A program made the position numbers and the translations under genes. Positions 1-9,472 of a stretch of DNA of 64,000 nucleotides are shown here, piece by piece. The stretch's first letter is position 1; each line of letters starts with the position of its first letter. Origin of the DNA: Lotus japonicus (Eukaryota > Streptophyta > Magnoliopsida > Fabales > Fabaceae); NCBI RefSeq assembly GCF_012489685.1, contig NC_080042.1, positions 54,736,066 to 54,800,065 of the forward strand, read 5' to 3'. Below the pieces are notes generated by a model. That model saw nothing but the letters and a program-made list of their open reading frames with translations, was not told the origin of the DNA and made no database searches.

Positions 1-977
1 TGATCACCATCCTTTTCCACCTTCGCCCTTCGTCGCTTGAAAGCGTCGTCCTCCTCGTCAAGAATGTACGTGTTCGCCCGCGCGCGTACCTCCGCCATTG
101 ATTTGGCCGGCTTACGACTCAGTTTGCTGTTTAGCTTTCCAGGTTGTAGACCATTTGTTAAGGCCCGGGCACAGGCATTCGGCTCCGATTCCTCAATCTT
201 TACCGACGCAGCACTGAATCGTTTCACGTATTGTTTCAGAGTCTCCCCTGCAGACTGTCACACGTTGTACAAGTCCTCGATCGTCACTTGCTTAGTCTTG
301 CTCGCTGAGAACTGGACGAGGAATTTGGACGAAAAATCTCGGAAGTTGGTGATGGATCCTCGCGGAAGAGTTGTGAACCACGTCATTGCTGTTCCTTTGA
401 AAGTTGCTGGAAACATTCTGCACTTGACTGCGTCGGAAGCGGCGCTAATCACCATCTTTGTATTGAAATACAGTAGGTGTTCCTTTGGATCTGCTTTTCC
501 GCTGTATGTTTCAACGACTATATTCTTCATATTATCTGGAATGGCCACCTCCCTTACCGCTGCAGAAAATGGCTCAAATTCAGCCACAGCCTCTGCCTCG
601 CACTCTCCTTCGTCCTGCTGCTCGTAACGATAATACTCTAGCTGCTCCTGAAGATAGTCGTTCCGTTGCCTTATCTCGTCGATGCTGCTGATCAAGCGTC
701 TCCAATCTTGGCCAGAGATCGGAGCTTGAGGTGCCTGCGTCTCTCCTCCAGAGTCCACAGGTGACTGTTCTGGCGACCTTCTTTGTTCCGGTGACGTTGG
801 CGGTGAAGGCAGCGGAGGTGTTGGAGACGGAGGAGGCGGAGGCGGAGCTAGAGGAGTTACTGGAGTTGCTTCCTCGCGGTGGATCGTCTGGCGGCGCGGA
901 CGGCCCCGAACGCGACGCGGTGGCGAAGTGTGCCGTCGCACGGGGTCTTCTTCTCGTCGTCTGCAACGTGTTTCCAT
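1..977 (-). pseudogene. gag polyprotein fragment with one in-frame stop
   Basis: The start is the ATG at 977. The first ~75 residues are Arg- and Pro-rich (a PPPPPPSPTPP run). A short coiled-coil-like stretch follows (around SSIDEIRQRNDYLQEQLEYY), then the retrotransposon gag core with the hallmark block MTWFTTLPRGSI followed by NFRDFSSKFLVQF. A TGA at 258-260 interrupts the frame. Beyond it the same frame is open to the window start and remains gag-like (GETLKQYVKRF), ending in a highly charged EEDDAFKRRR segment. The stop looks like a C-to-T change at a CpG. Gag forms the virus-like particle that packages element RNA. This copy is truncated by the window and cannot make full-length Gag. Confidence 0.85.
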
Positions 978-1090
978 CGGCTCCTACGAACGCTTACCAA
1001 AAACTCAAGAACTAACGAAATGTTTCACAGAAAACCAGAGAATTTCTCCTTCAAATCACGATCCACGTAGTCCGGGAATCAAAATTTACC

Positions 1091-1110
1091 GATCCCCACA
1101 GACGGCGCCA
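1091..1110 (-). other. primer-binding site
   Basis: On the minus strand this reads TGGCGCCGTCTGTGGGGATC, one base after the LTR end. TGGCGCCG-type sites occur directly downstream of the 5' LTR in many plant Ty3/gypsy elements, where a tRNA 3' end primes minus-strand DNA synthesis. Position and sequence both fit. Confidence 0.8.
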
Positions 1111-1111
1111 A

Positions 1112-1433
1112 TGTTCCGGTCAAGAACATAGAATCAAGGCATGGTGCCTAGAGTGTGTGGAGTGTGATCGGAAATCTTAGAGAGATGAACTCCTAACTGT
1201 TTAGAGAGAGAAATCATAACTGAATTTCAATGTTGTTATTGCCAAATGAGCTAAGAGTCTCTTACAATTGGTACCTCCCCCCTATTTATAGGGGCTGAGT
1301 TGGGCCTTCGCGCCTTTGGTCAGTCCTAAGGGGCCAGTTGGGCCTCGGGGTGCGAGGCCCAAAAGATCTGGGTCTATCCCGTGCTTAAGTGTGAGCATCC
1401 TGGGCGAGGGACCCTGGGGGCTCGCCCAGTCCA
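1112..1433 (-). repeat. 5' LTR (322 bp)
   Basis: On the plus strand it runs TGTTCCGG...CAGTCCA, so on the minus strand it begins TGGACTGGG and ends ...AACA. A minus-strand TATA box (CTATAAATAGG) lies at about 1282-1292. The stretch shares clear colinear similarity with 59530-59849, including AAGAACATAGAATCAAGGCAT and the block CAAATGAGCTAAGAGTC. Confidence 0.8.
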
Positions 1434-1852
1434 ATCGTCTAGATGATTGTTGACCTTTATATATCTTTGCCTTTAGTCCAACAATATTTTCTTTTGAGTT
1501 TGTAATAGATATAATTCTTAAGTATTCATTTTTCATCATTTCTTTAAACTTTTTTCACTTTGATTATTGACATTTTGTGATGATCTTTTTGATATTTCAC
1601 TATGCCACTCATTGTTGGACTTTTGATGCTTCTATGTTAGTGTAGTTGACAAGCCAGAGATCTTTTTAGCCTCTAGTTCTATGTATATGATTATTGAGAT
1701 ACTAAAGTTATCTGATCTTGAGTAGACGTTATAGTTTTTGTTGATCTTGATCCTACTTCTGTGTAGGCAGTTGACACTGAGGTTTTGAGAAGACTTGTTC
1801 TTGGGTAATCTACATATGCTTTTGTTGTAGTTCGATCTTCTTCTTCAACTAG
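1434..1852. other. AT-rich stretch, nothing recognised
   Basis: T-rich sequence between the LTR at 1433 and the TSD of the 9-kb element. It continues after that element at 10864, so it is the older target of that insertion. I see no ORF, RNA gene or element end here. Confidence 0.4.
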
Positions 1853-2741
1853 ATCACTGTTGAAAGATTTTTTCTAAACTAATACTACTTTCAAAATCCT
1901 CAAGATTCAATTGTAGTATAGCATAGGGTTTTGTCGTATCCGCAGGGAATTGCTAACACAAATGCCGTTCTTTAGTAAAATTACCCAAGCAATAGATTTT
2001 CAAAAGGTTGATAATTGTTTCGGTGACCAAAACACATTCAAATTAAACAAAGCGAGAGTAAAACGATTGATATCAAGAGAGAAAGCTGTTGGAATTGGAG
2101 TTCACCGTTTAACTATTAGTGTCCTATGATTCTATATGAATATTCATTCCTATCCATGATTCATCTACACCATTTCTACCCTACTTCATTGATTCCTCAC
2201 ATGAGTGGATATCTATAACTTACTTTCCTAAACATTGATTCCTCACATGCATAGAAAAGCTAAGTTATCTTTAAGCTCAGATGTTTAAGGGACTAACAAA
2301 CCTAACTCTATTCCTAGCAATTAGATTTATTAGATGATTAACTCTAGGTCGAACTCTAGACGACGTAGCTTCAGCTCTTACACCGAATCAATCGATATGT
2401 CTAGGTGCGCAAACTAAAACATAGCATTAAGAACAAGAGAAAACCATTGAATCATGTAATAGAAACGATATTTTCATATAGAAATCAAGAAGAATAAATC
2501 ATAGTTAAAGGCTACATCCAAATCCAACAAAGAAACTTAGCAACCCATATCCATGGATTGCTTACAAAGCTTACAAGAGGAAACTAAGGTGAAAGTGGTG
2601 ACCCGTGCCGTCCTCGGTGTGTCTCCAGCACGATGGATGGTGGATCAAAGCTCCCAAAGTTCCTTTCCTTCTTCTCTATGCAATTTTCTCTCTAAGAGGT
2701 CCAAAATATGTCAAGAGATGCCTCAATTCTGATCTTGTCGA

Positions 2742-2757
2742 GCCTTTTATAAAATAG
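2742..2757 (-). promoter_or_regulatory. LTR TATA box (3' LTR copy)
   Basis: The minus strand reads CTATTTTATAAAAGGCT here, a good plant TATA box. It lies 14 bp downstream (minus-strand sense) of the last CTTAAG palindrome. U3 is therefore about 465 bp long and R-U5 about 880 bp. Confidence 0.65.
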
Positions 2758-2770
2758 GGCAACAGTTTCG

Positions 2771-2979
2771 CTTAAGCTGATAAAGGTGTCGCTTAAGCGA
2801 GCAGGTTTCTTCACCTTCAGGTAATGTCTTTGGCTTAAGCGAGACCAATTCTCGCTTAAGCCGAATTGTCTTCCAGAACCACTGCTACTGCCATGTAATT
2901 TGGCTTAAGCTAGGCAACATTTGGCTTAAGCGAAGTTCAATATATCTGCCACTGCTACTGCCATGTAGTTTGGCTTAAG
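2771..2979. repeat. Array of paired CTTAAG palindromes in LTR U3
   Basis: CTTAAG cores, usually inside GGCTTAAGCGA or TCGCTTAAGCGA, start at 2771, 2792, 2834, 2855, 2904, 2925 and 2974. Partners within a pair are 21 bp apart. Pairs recur every 63-70 bp. The array ends 14 bp from the TATA box, so it is in enhancer position. Function is unknown. Confidence 0.9.
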
Positions 2980-3221
2980 CGAACTTCAATATTTTTAGCC
3001 CCTTTTGATCTTCAAATGGTTGGATCTTCTTGACTTTTCTCCTACAATAAAAATCAAAGAGTCTAAATGATAAAACTAACATATCTTACATTTATCTATA
3101 TAAAAACTATCTACTTACTAAATTAACCTTATTGAGGGATAATTTGAAAGATAACGTACACATTTAGAACAGATAAGTGCCGAAATTAATATAGAAAATC
3201 AGGTAAATTTGACACTTATCA

Positions 3222-3238
3222 ACTCCCCCAAACTTGAA
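3222..3238 (-). other. Polypurine tract
   Basis: The minus strand reads AAGTTTGGGGGAGT directly before the 3' LTR start TGATAAG. This is the expected plus-strand primer for reverse transcription. Confidence 0.8.
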
Positions 3239-3970
3239 ACTTTGTTTGTCCTCAAACAAAAGGTATTAGCTAACAAAACATATTCACAAAGGTTCTTGAA
3301 CAAGCATGGCTTATGAACTACTAATGTCAAAGTTTCTTTTCACAAGCATGATTCAAGCATCAATTACCAACTAGAACATGTGAAGCCCACAACAAATGGT
3401 TACAATAATGATACAAAAACACACCAGCATGAAATCATTGGCATAACATTGAATCCAATACTCTTCAATCAGGGAACCATTCAAATTCTCATCAAACTAT
3501 TCACTACTCTTCAATTCTCTATGAGGTAAGTGTTTCACACTATTCAGCCATTGATTCATAACATGTCAAACTTGTTACCTGTCTCATCAACTATTAAAAC
3601 TGCATGGAAACTCAAAAATCACAAAGGTCTTTCTGGGTTGTAATGTGGCTAGGGTTATCAAGAAAATTGGTTTTTCTAGATTTCAAGATATTTTCAAGTC
3701 AAGAGAGCAATTACATTTGGATTTATGCAAAAATTATGAACATTTTTCAGTCTCCTTCTACCAATCCTCTTTTTCACCCCTTTTACACAATTTCATGCAC
3801 ATAAACCCCTTTTCTTCTCATTTCCATTCTTTTTCAATCATTTTTTCTTTTCTTTTCTTTTTTTTTTGTTTTTTTGTTTTTTTTGTTTTTTGATAGACTA
3901 TGCACAAGCATTTTTTTTTCAAACATTATATATACAAAGGATAGAAAACTAACAAAAATATATCAAAGCC

Positions 3971-3988
3971 TCCACTCCCCCCAACTTA
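3971..3988 (-). other. Second, internal polypurine-tract-like site
   Basis: The minus strand reads AAGTTGGGGGGAGTGGAGG, very similar to the genuine tract at 3222-3238 but 750 bp upstream of the 3' LTR. It could act as an extra plus-strand primer; this is inference. Confidence 0.45.
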
Positions 3989-5349
3989 GCACATTAGCAT
4001 ACAATCCTCACATAAATGCTCTCTTAACTTAAAAAGTATGGGAGAAACATTGTTTGTTTTTTTTTTGTCATTTAAGTTCGGGATCATACACAAAGAACAA
4101 CAAAATTTCCATTTAGGCTCAAAAGGGGTGCAATTGGAATTCCTAATCAATGGTAGGCTTATTTGGCTAAGTAGTTTATGAACACTAAAGAACAAAACTT
4201 CCTTGATCATTTTCTATCATTCCCATGCAATTCAATAGTTAGAGACTCAAACAAGTAAAACTGTGCAAAATAATGGTGAATCTCTCGAATCTCACCAAGT
4301 GTTTGGCTACACTCCTCACTAGGCTTAGGAGTCCCTGATTTCAAGCATTTTCAAAATGAGCCTATGACATTCATGTGAATGATGCATTCATATCATATAA
4401 TGACACCAAGTTAGTGCAATCACAATGAACTAAGAACTTTTAAAAACACACATCATGCTCAACTTAGCATTTCATAGCCCATGCTCATTACCTAAACCAA
4501 CAGCCAATCATTTGCAACTCAGAACAGTGAGAAAAACAAACTCATAATCCAAAATTCAAAACATGTGCTAGCAATTAAGAACACAGCAAAATAAAAACCA
4601 AAACCAAGGAAAGTACTAATAGTTAGAAAGTGAAATGACGGAAAATAAAAATGAACTTGGATGAGTGGCTGTGGTCATCAATCCTCAACTCCATCCTGCT
4701 CCTGAACAACAATCATGTAATCGTTAGCTTACAAGTTAGCTGCTACAGAAGTAGTAGCTTCATCTCCATCTCCATGTCCAGCAGCTCTCTCCTCCTCCCT
4801 GGAATTCGGCCTGTCCTCAGGCCAAGCATCACGACCCTGTCTGTGCTGCAACATTTGCTCCTGAACAGCCTAGATCTCATGCATTAGGTAGAAGACAATT
4901 TTAACATTTTCATTCATGCATTTTGTCAAACACCTAGGGTGCACAACCTTTAACATATGAAGCATATAACAATTTGAGTTTACAATCCCGTAACCAAACT
5001 TAAGAGCCTCAAACAGTCCTATTCAAAGCATGCAATTCTTTTCCCAATGAGACCACAAATTCCTCAATGCTCATCAGTGCTTACACAATCAAAATCCCCA
5101 AATTTAGAGCTTTAGAATGTGAAATCAAATTGAGGGAGAAATGGGAAAACTTTACCTGAGAAGTAGAAAACCAAAATCTCCAAATCACAAGTACAATTGA
5201 AAAGGAGAGAATGGAGAAAACTAAACCAAAGAGTTGAAAATTCTGCTCATGTGTGTGCATTGGAACCAAGTTGTGTGCTCTTGTGTGTGAGAGGAAGTGA
5301 TACGTGATTGTGTGTGAGAGTGGGGTTTGTGTTTTAAAGAGTGAGTGAT

Positions 5350-5362
5350 TTTTTTATTTAAT
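5350..5362 (-). promoter_or_regulatory. Internal TATA-like site
   Basis: The minus strand reads CCTATTAAATAAAA about 11 bp downstream of the last palindrome at 5373. The same arrangement occurs in the LTR (palindromes, ~14 bp, CCTATTTTATAAAAGG). It looks like a duplicated U3 promoter inside the element, reading toward the 3' LTR. Activity is inferred. Confidence 0.45.
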
Positions 5363-5372
5363 AGGTATCTCG

Positions 5373-5539
5373 CTTAAGCGAGAATTTTCAAGCTTAAGCG
5401 AACTTGCCAGTACTTGTGTGCTATCTTTTCTTCAGAGTGTCGCTTAAGCGGAACTTTCTATGGCTTAAGCGAAATTGAACTCTGGTACACTGTAATTGCT
5501 TTCTGAATTTGGCTTAAGCGATCATTTGGCTGGCTTAAG
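5373..5539. repeat. Internal array of paired CTTAAG palindromes
   Basis: CTTAAG cores start at 5373, 5393, 5443, 5464, 5513 and 5534: three pairs, 20-21 bp within a pair and exactly 70 bp between pairs. The flanking context (TCGCTTAAGCG, GGCTTAAGCGA) is the same as in the LTR array, but the sequence between sites differs. Confidence 0.9.
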
Positions 5540-6579
5540 CGAAGGACCTGTAATTATGCAGCAAAATACTGTCAAATATTGCCAAAATTCACAAGTCTAA
5601 CCTCCAAAATTTGTATGTCTCTTCTTCCTTGCTTTTCAATCATAATGAGGCATTTCTATCTTCAATTTAAACCTGTGATTCACTTGAATTCCACATGTTA
5701 ATCATTAAAGAACATGAATTCAATTTAGCACTCTTTTTGACTATTTACACAAGTGGATACCTCAAATTTTGATTCATCAATTCTCAATGCTTCATAAGAG
5801 GATAAATCACTTACTTATCATCTAAGAAACTTGTGTGAAGACTAAAATCATAAAAAGAGACACAAGATTCTTATTTCATACTCTAACTCATACCTTACAC
5901 ACAATTATGCTACTTTCACACCCCAACACCTCAATTTCTTCTTTTCTCATTTTCCTAGCTTTCTATGTCCTTAGACTCACTATTCATATCATTTAAAACT
6001 TGTGAGAGGCCTTAAACTACACAATTGAAGCACATCGCCATATGGCACACTCCAAGATCAAGAAAACTATACAATGAGCAGTCTTAATGCACTTTCACTT
6101 CAAAGCCTAAATTTTCACATTGGTTCCTATTCTAATATTTGAAAACTAACATTAAAACACAAACATGAGTTTGTTCAAAAGTTACGGAAAGCAATTTTGC
6201 ACAGTTAATGCAGAAAATCACCTAGAGTGACTTGTTTTTCATCATGAGCACACTACTACATACCTCAATTTTCTCAAAACACACCAACCTCAAAAATCAT
6301 CAATTCATATGCATGGTAAGCATCAAATTAGACCTGATATAACTTTGAAACTCAGGTTTTAAACAGAAAATCACAGGATGCACAATTTACTCAAGTTCAC
6401 ATGCAAAAACAAGTCACAACCCTATCTTTTACAAATCCATCAAATCATTGATTTCCAAGCCTTTGAACACACTCAAAACTCTAAATTAAACTTGTGAAGC
6501 ACATAAATATACAAATTTCAGCACAACTTCACACTAAACTTACTAAAAGCCTAAAACACATAAGAACAAGAAAATCACA

Positions 6580-7203
6580 TTAAAACACTGGGTTGCCTCC
6601 CAGGAAGCGCTTCTTTAACGTCAATAGCTTGACGCTTTGAAATTCAATTTGCCAAGGAGACCAAAGACAAGAGGAGGGAATGGTTCCCTTCTTCATCTTT
6701 GGTTCCTTCTCCTTTTTCAGAAGTTCTTTGAAGCACTTTTGACACGTAGTCACAACCTTCCACATCCTAGAAAACTTTTTCTTCTTTCTTATCCTTCCTT
6801 TCTTCCCTAATCCATTCTTTACATCCTCTTTAGCATCAAAATCACAGCTTTTATTTTCAGAATGTTTAGTTTTTGCATTTTCAAGCTCAAACAAGTGATT
6901 TGATGCATCAATTGAAGATGATGATGGATCATGCTCATAAAATAATTTTTCCAAATCAAAACCAACATTTTTAATTAAAGAAACCATACCTTTGCTTTGT
7001 CGGTGATGATTATCACTAAAAATTGTAAAATGTATCTCATCTTCACCTTGTCTCACCTTCAGGATCCCAGTATCTACATCAAATGCTATCCTGGCTGTGA
7101 TAATGAATGGCATCCCTAAAATGATTGGGATCTCTTTGTCTTCAGGAACATCTACAACCACAAAGTCTACTGGGAAATTCAGCTGCTCCACCATCACAGT
7201 CAC
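6580..7203 (-). pseudogene. Protease C-terminal part and residual pol-end peptide
   Basis: Out of frame with the gag ORF upstream. It begins with the second half of a retropepsin-like aspartic protease (NFPVDFVVVDVPEDKEIPI, then ILGMPFI, the conserved hydrophobic-GxPF block). A Lys-rich, low-complexity ~110-residue stretch follows. The end is ...FLGGNPVF, then a stop. The split from the catalytic half is a net one-base frameshift near 7230-7240. Nothing of reverse transcriptase or integrase is left. The protease would be inactive unless the frameshift were bypassed. Confidence 0.75.
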
Positions 7204-9319
7204 ATTCTCTGCAATTCCTTGAGGTAATTTGACTGATATCAGCTAGTTGCAGCGTCATCTCTGTAGGCTCTACTTCCACATCTCCCAATCTTTTCAACAA
7301 GGAAAGAGGCATTAAATTGATAGTAGCCCCAGAGTCTATCAGTGCATTACAGGATTGATTGTTGTCAAGTTTAACCGGCAAGACAAGACTCTTGGAACTT
7401 CTATGCTTTGGAGGTGGTAAGCGTTGCAGAATTGCACTACAACGTCCATTGAGCTGGATCACCTCATCTTCATGCAGTGCTTTCAACCTGTCCTTTTTAT
7501 TCAAAAGCTCTTTCATGTACTTGCCATAGGAGGGAATTTGCTCCAATGCCTCAGAAAATGGCATTGTGATGTTCAAATGCCTGAAAATATCTAGAAATCT
7601 CCTCTTTTGCCTCTCATGATCAATCTTTTTAGAATTCGGAGGATATGGCAAGCGTTGGATAGGCGGACTCCACCTGACTTCCTCACTCTCTTTCTTTTTC
7701 TCATGGTTTTCACTCTTTTTCTTTTCCTCTCTATCTACAACCTCTCTTTTATTCTTTTCTTCTTCTTTTTCAGCCCCTTCCTCTTTTTCACTCTCTTTTG
7801 GATCATGGCTCTCATTTTTCTCTTCATCCACATCAATCTCTCCACCAACTACTCTCCCACTTCTTGTGAATATTGCATTGCAATGCTCCCTGGGATTGTC
7901 TTCTGTATTGGCATGGAACTTCCCTTTCTGCTCAGTAGTCAGCTGACTCAATTGTTTAGCCATCTGTCCAACTTGTACTTCCAAGTTTTTAATGGATGCA
8001 TCCGTATTTTTCTGGTTGGATATCGAAACCTGCATAAATTGGGTTAGTGTATCCTCCAGTTTGGAAGTCCTATCTTGTGATGGTTGTTGAAATGGTTGAT
8101 TATGTTGGTATTGTTGATTTTGGTACGGTGCTGGTGGTACCCTGCTGGAAGATGGTCCTGTGTCTTGCCTCCAAGGTTGGTTATTGTACTGGTTACCTCC
8201 CATAGGGTAGTTGTTCTGGTACTGACCTTGCCTCTGTTGATTTCCCACGTAGTTCACTTCTTCCTGATTTTGATCACAGCTACTAGTATGATGATCACCT
8301 GCACAAACATCACATCTATATACCTGTTTTCTAGAAGAGGAATCATGCATCTCTTTTAGTTGCTTTGGAAGATCTGCGAGCTTTTGTTTTACTTCATCTA
8401 GTTGTTGTTGAAGCTGCTTATTTTGAGCCAAAACAACATCATTTGTCCCTAGCTCAATCATTCCACCTCTCCTTGGTGGACCACGATGGTGTTGATCTTG
8501 TTGGTCGTTTAGAGCCATAGCCTCAATAATCTGAATGGCTTCAGTAGGTGTTTTAGCCATAAGAGACCCTCCAGCTGTAGCATCCAAGATCAGCTTGCTT
8601 TGTTTGTCCAAACCATTTCTGAATATATGAATTTGAGTTCGAGCATCAAACCCATGATTTGGGCACTTTCTCAGCATAGACTTAAATCTCTCCCAAGCTT
8701 CACATAGGCTTTCACCTGCAAACTGGGAAAAAGTAGAAATAGCAGTTTTACAATTCATGAATTTTGATTCAGAGAAATACCTTGCCATGAATTTCCTTTC
8801 AAGTTCATTCCAATCAGATAAAATGGTTTGTGGCTGATCCAAAAACCAGTCTTTAGCTTGCCCAATCAAAGTCAAGGGAAAGAGCCTCAGGAACACAGCT
8901 TCTTCCTCAGTTTGTGTAAGGCTAGCAGTGCCACAAAGTTCATAGAACTTTGTCAAATGCGTGTACGGATTCTCATGGTCCAAACCAGCAAATGGGTTGG
9001 CATACATTAGCTGCACCAATCCGGACTTCATCTCAGGTGGCTTCTCATTACCTGCAGGTCTTCCGATTCTTGTCATATTCCTCGGTGTGAAGTTCACAAA
9101 ACCTGCATTGTCATCTCCATTTTCACGACCTGGAGCAGCTGCCATGATGTTTTGTTCTTGATTTCTTGAAGAGATTAAAGAAGATGATGCTTCTTGTTCC
9201 TTTCTTTGCTTAGCTAATTGTTTTCTCCTCTTTGTCTTGCTATTGTTTCTTCTAGCTGTAGCTTCGATCTCGGGATCGTACAACAGTTGATCAGCTGAAG
9301 TTTTACCTCGCATACACAA
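7142..9319 (-). CDS. Gag polyprotein with protease active site (725 aa)
   Basis: The start ATG at 9319 lies ~130 nt downstream of the PBS. The N-terminus (LYDPEIEATARRNN) is of the Athila/Tat gag type. The gag core follows (AKDWFLDQP...ELERKFMARYF, then FRNGLDKQSKLILDATAGG). Around residues 325-345 is one zinc knuckle of the form CX2CX3HX4C (CDVCAGDHHTSSC). A Gln/Asn-rich linker and a long Glu/Lys-rich acidic segment follow. Near the C-terminus is the retropepsin motif LIDSGATINLMP (codons around 7326-7345). The last ~25 residues (from about ITSRNCREC) are out-of-frame sequence after a small indel; the rest of the protease lies in the next frame at 7203-6580. Gag itself is intact, which fits a recently mobile non-autonomous element. 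Confidence 0.9.
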   Translation of the reverse strand: MCMRGKTSADQLLYDPEIEATARRNNSKTKRRKQLAKQRKEQEASSSLISSRNQEQNIMAAAPGRENGDDNAGFVNFTPRNMTRIGRPAGNEKPPEMKSGLVQLMYANPFAGLDHENPYTHLTKFYELCGTASLTQTEEEAVFLRLFPLTLIGQAKDWFLDQPQTILSDWNELERKFMARYFSESKFMNCKTAISTFSQFAGESLCEAWERFKSMLRKCPNHGFDARTQIHIFRNGLDKQSKLILDATAGGSLMAKTPTEAIQIIEAMALNDQQDQHHRGPPRRGGMIELGTNDVVLAQNKQLQQQLDEVKQKLADLPKQLKEMHDSSSRKQVYRCDVCAGDHHTSSCDQNQEEVNYVGNQQRQGQYQNNYPMGGNQYNNQPWRQDTGPSSSRVPPAPYQNQQYQHNQPFQQPSQDRTSKLEDTLTQFMQVSISNQKNTDASIKNLEVQVGQMAKQLSQLTTEQKGKFHANTEDNPREHCNAIFTRSGRVVGGEIDVDEEKNESHDPKESEKEEGAEKEEEKNKREVVDREEKKKSENHEKKKESEEVRWSPPIQRLPYPPNSKKIDHERQKRRFLDIFRHLNITMPFSEALEQIPSYGKYMKELLNKKDRLKALHEDEVIQLNGRCSAILQRLPPPKHRSSKSLVLPVKLDNNQSCNALIDSGATINLMPLSLLKRLGDVEVEPTEMTLQLADISQITSRNCRECDCDGGAAEFPSRLCGCRCS

Positions 9320-9451
9320 AGTGAAAATACAACCTAACCAAGAAAGTTAGTAAATAAGATAATTAAAGATAACAAAAGAAAGAAAACTATCTACTATATC
9401 AACAATTGCTCAAGATAAGAAACTAAAGCAATGCTTTTGTATTGACGCAAT

Positions 9452-9469
9452 TCCCCGGCAACGGCGCCA
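9452..9469 (-). other. Primer-binding site (tRNA-Asp type)
   Basis: The minus strand reads TGGCGCCGTTGCCGGGGA immediately downstream of the 5' LTR. This is the tRNA-Asp-complementary site typical of Athila and Tat elements. Confidence 0.85.
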
Positions 9470-9472
9470 TTT

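Larger units (their letters stand above)
1..1433 (-). mobile_element. Ty3/gypsy LTR retrotransposon, 5' part, cut by window start
   Basis: Minus-strand element read from its 5' LTR (1112-1433) through a primer-binding site (1091-1110) into gag (977 down to 1). The rest of the element lies outside the window. The LTR resembles the ones at 59530-59849 and, less closely, at 16709-17469. The five bases beyond the LTR (1434-1438, ATCGT) would be one TSD copy, but the partner is not visible. The TGGCGCCG-type PBS and the gag type point to the Tat/Athila side of Ty3/gypsy; the lineage is inferred. Confidence 0.85.
1858..3221 (-). repeat. 3' LTR of the 9-kb element (1364 bp)
   Basis: Nearly identical to 9473-10858. 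It lacks one 21-bp unit of the CTTAAG palindrome array that the other LTR keeps at about 10590-10611. On the minus strand the LTR begins TGATAAGTGTC and ends CAACA. Confidence 0.95.
3239..6579 (-). other. Non-coding internal region of the 9-kb element
   Basis: About 3.3 kb between the protease remnant and the polypurine tract, where pol would be expected in an autonomous element. No ORF with recognisable content on either strand. It contains a T-rich run (3841-3893), a second purine tract (3971-3988) and a second palindrome array with a TATA-like site (5350-5539). At its 5' border the minus strand reads GGGAGGCAACCC (about 6592-6603), a motif that I recall at the end of pol in many plant Athila/Tat-type elements. 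That suggests pol was deleted between the protease and this point. Confidence 0.7.
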
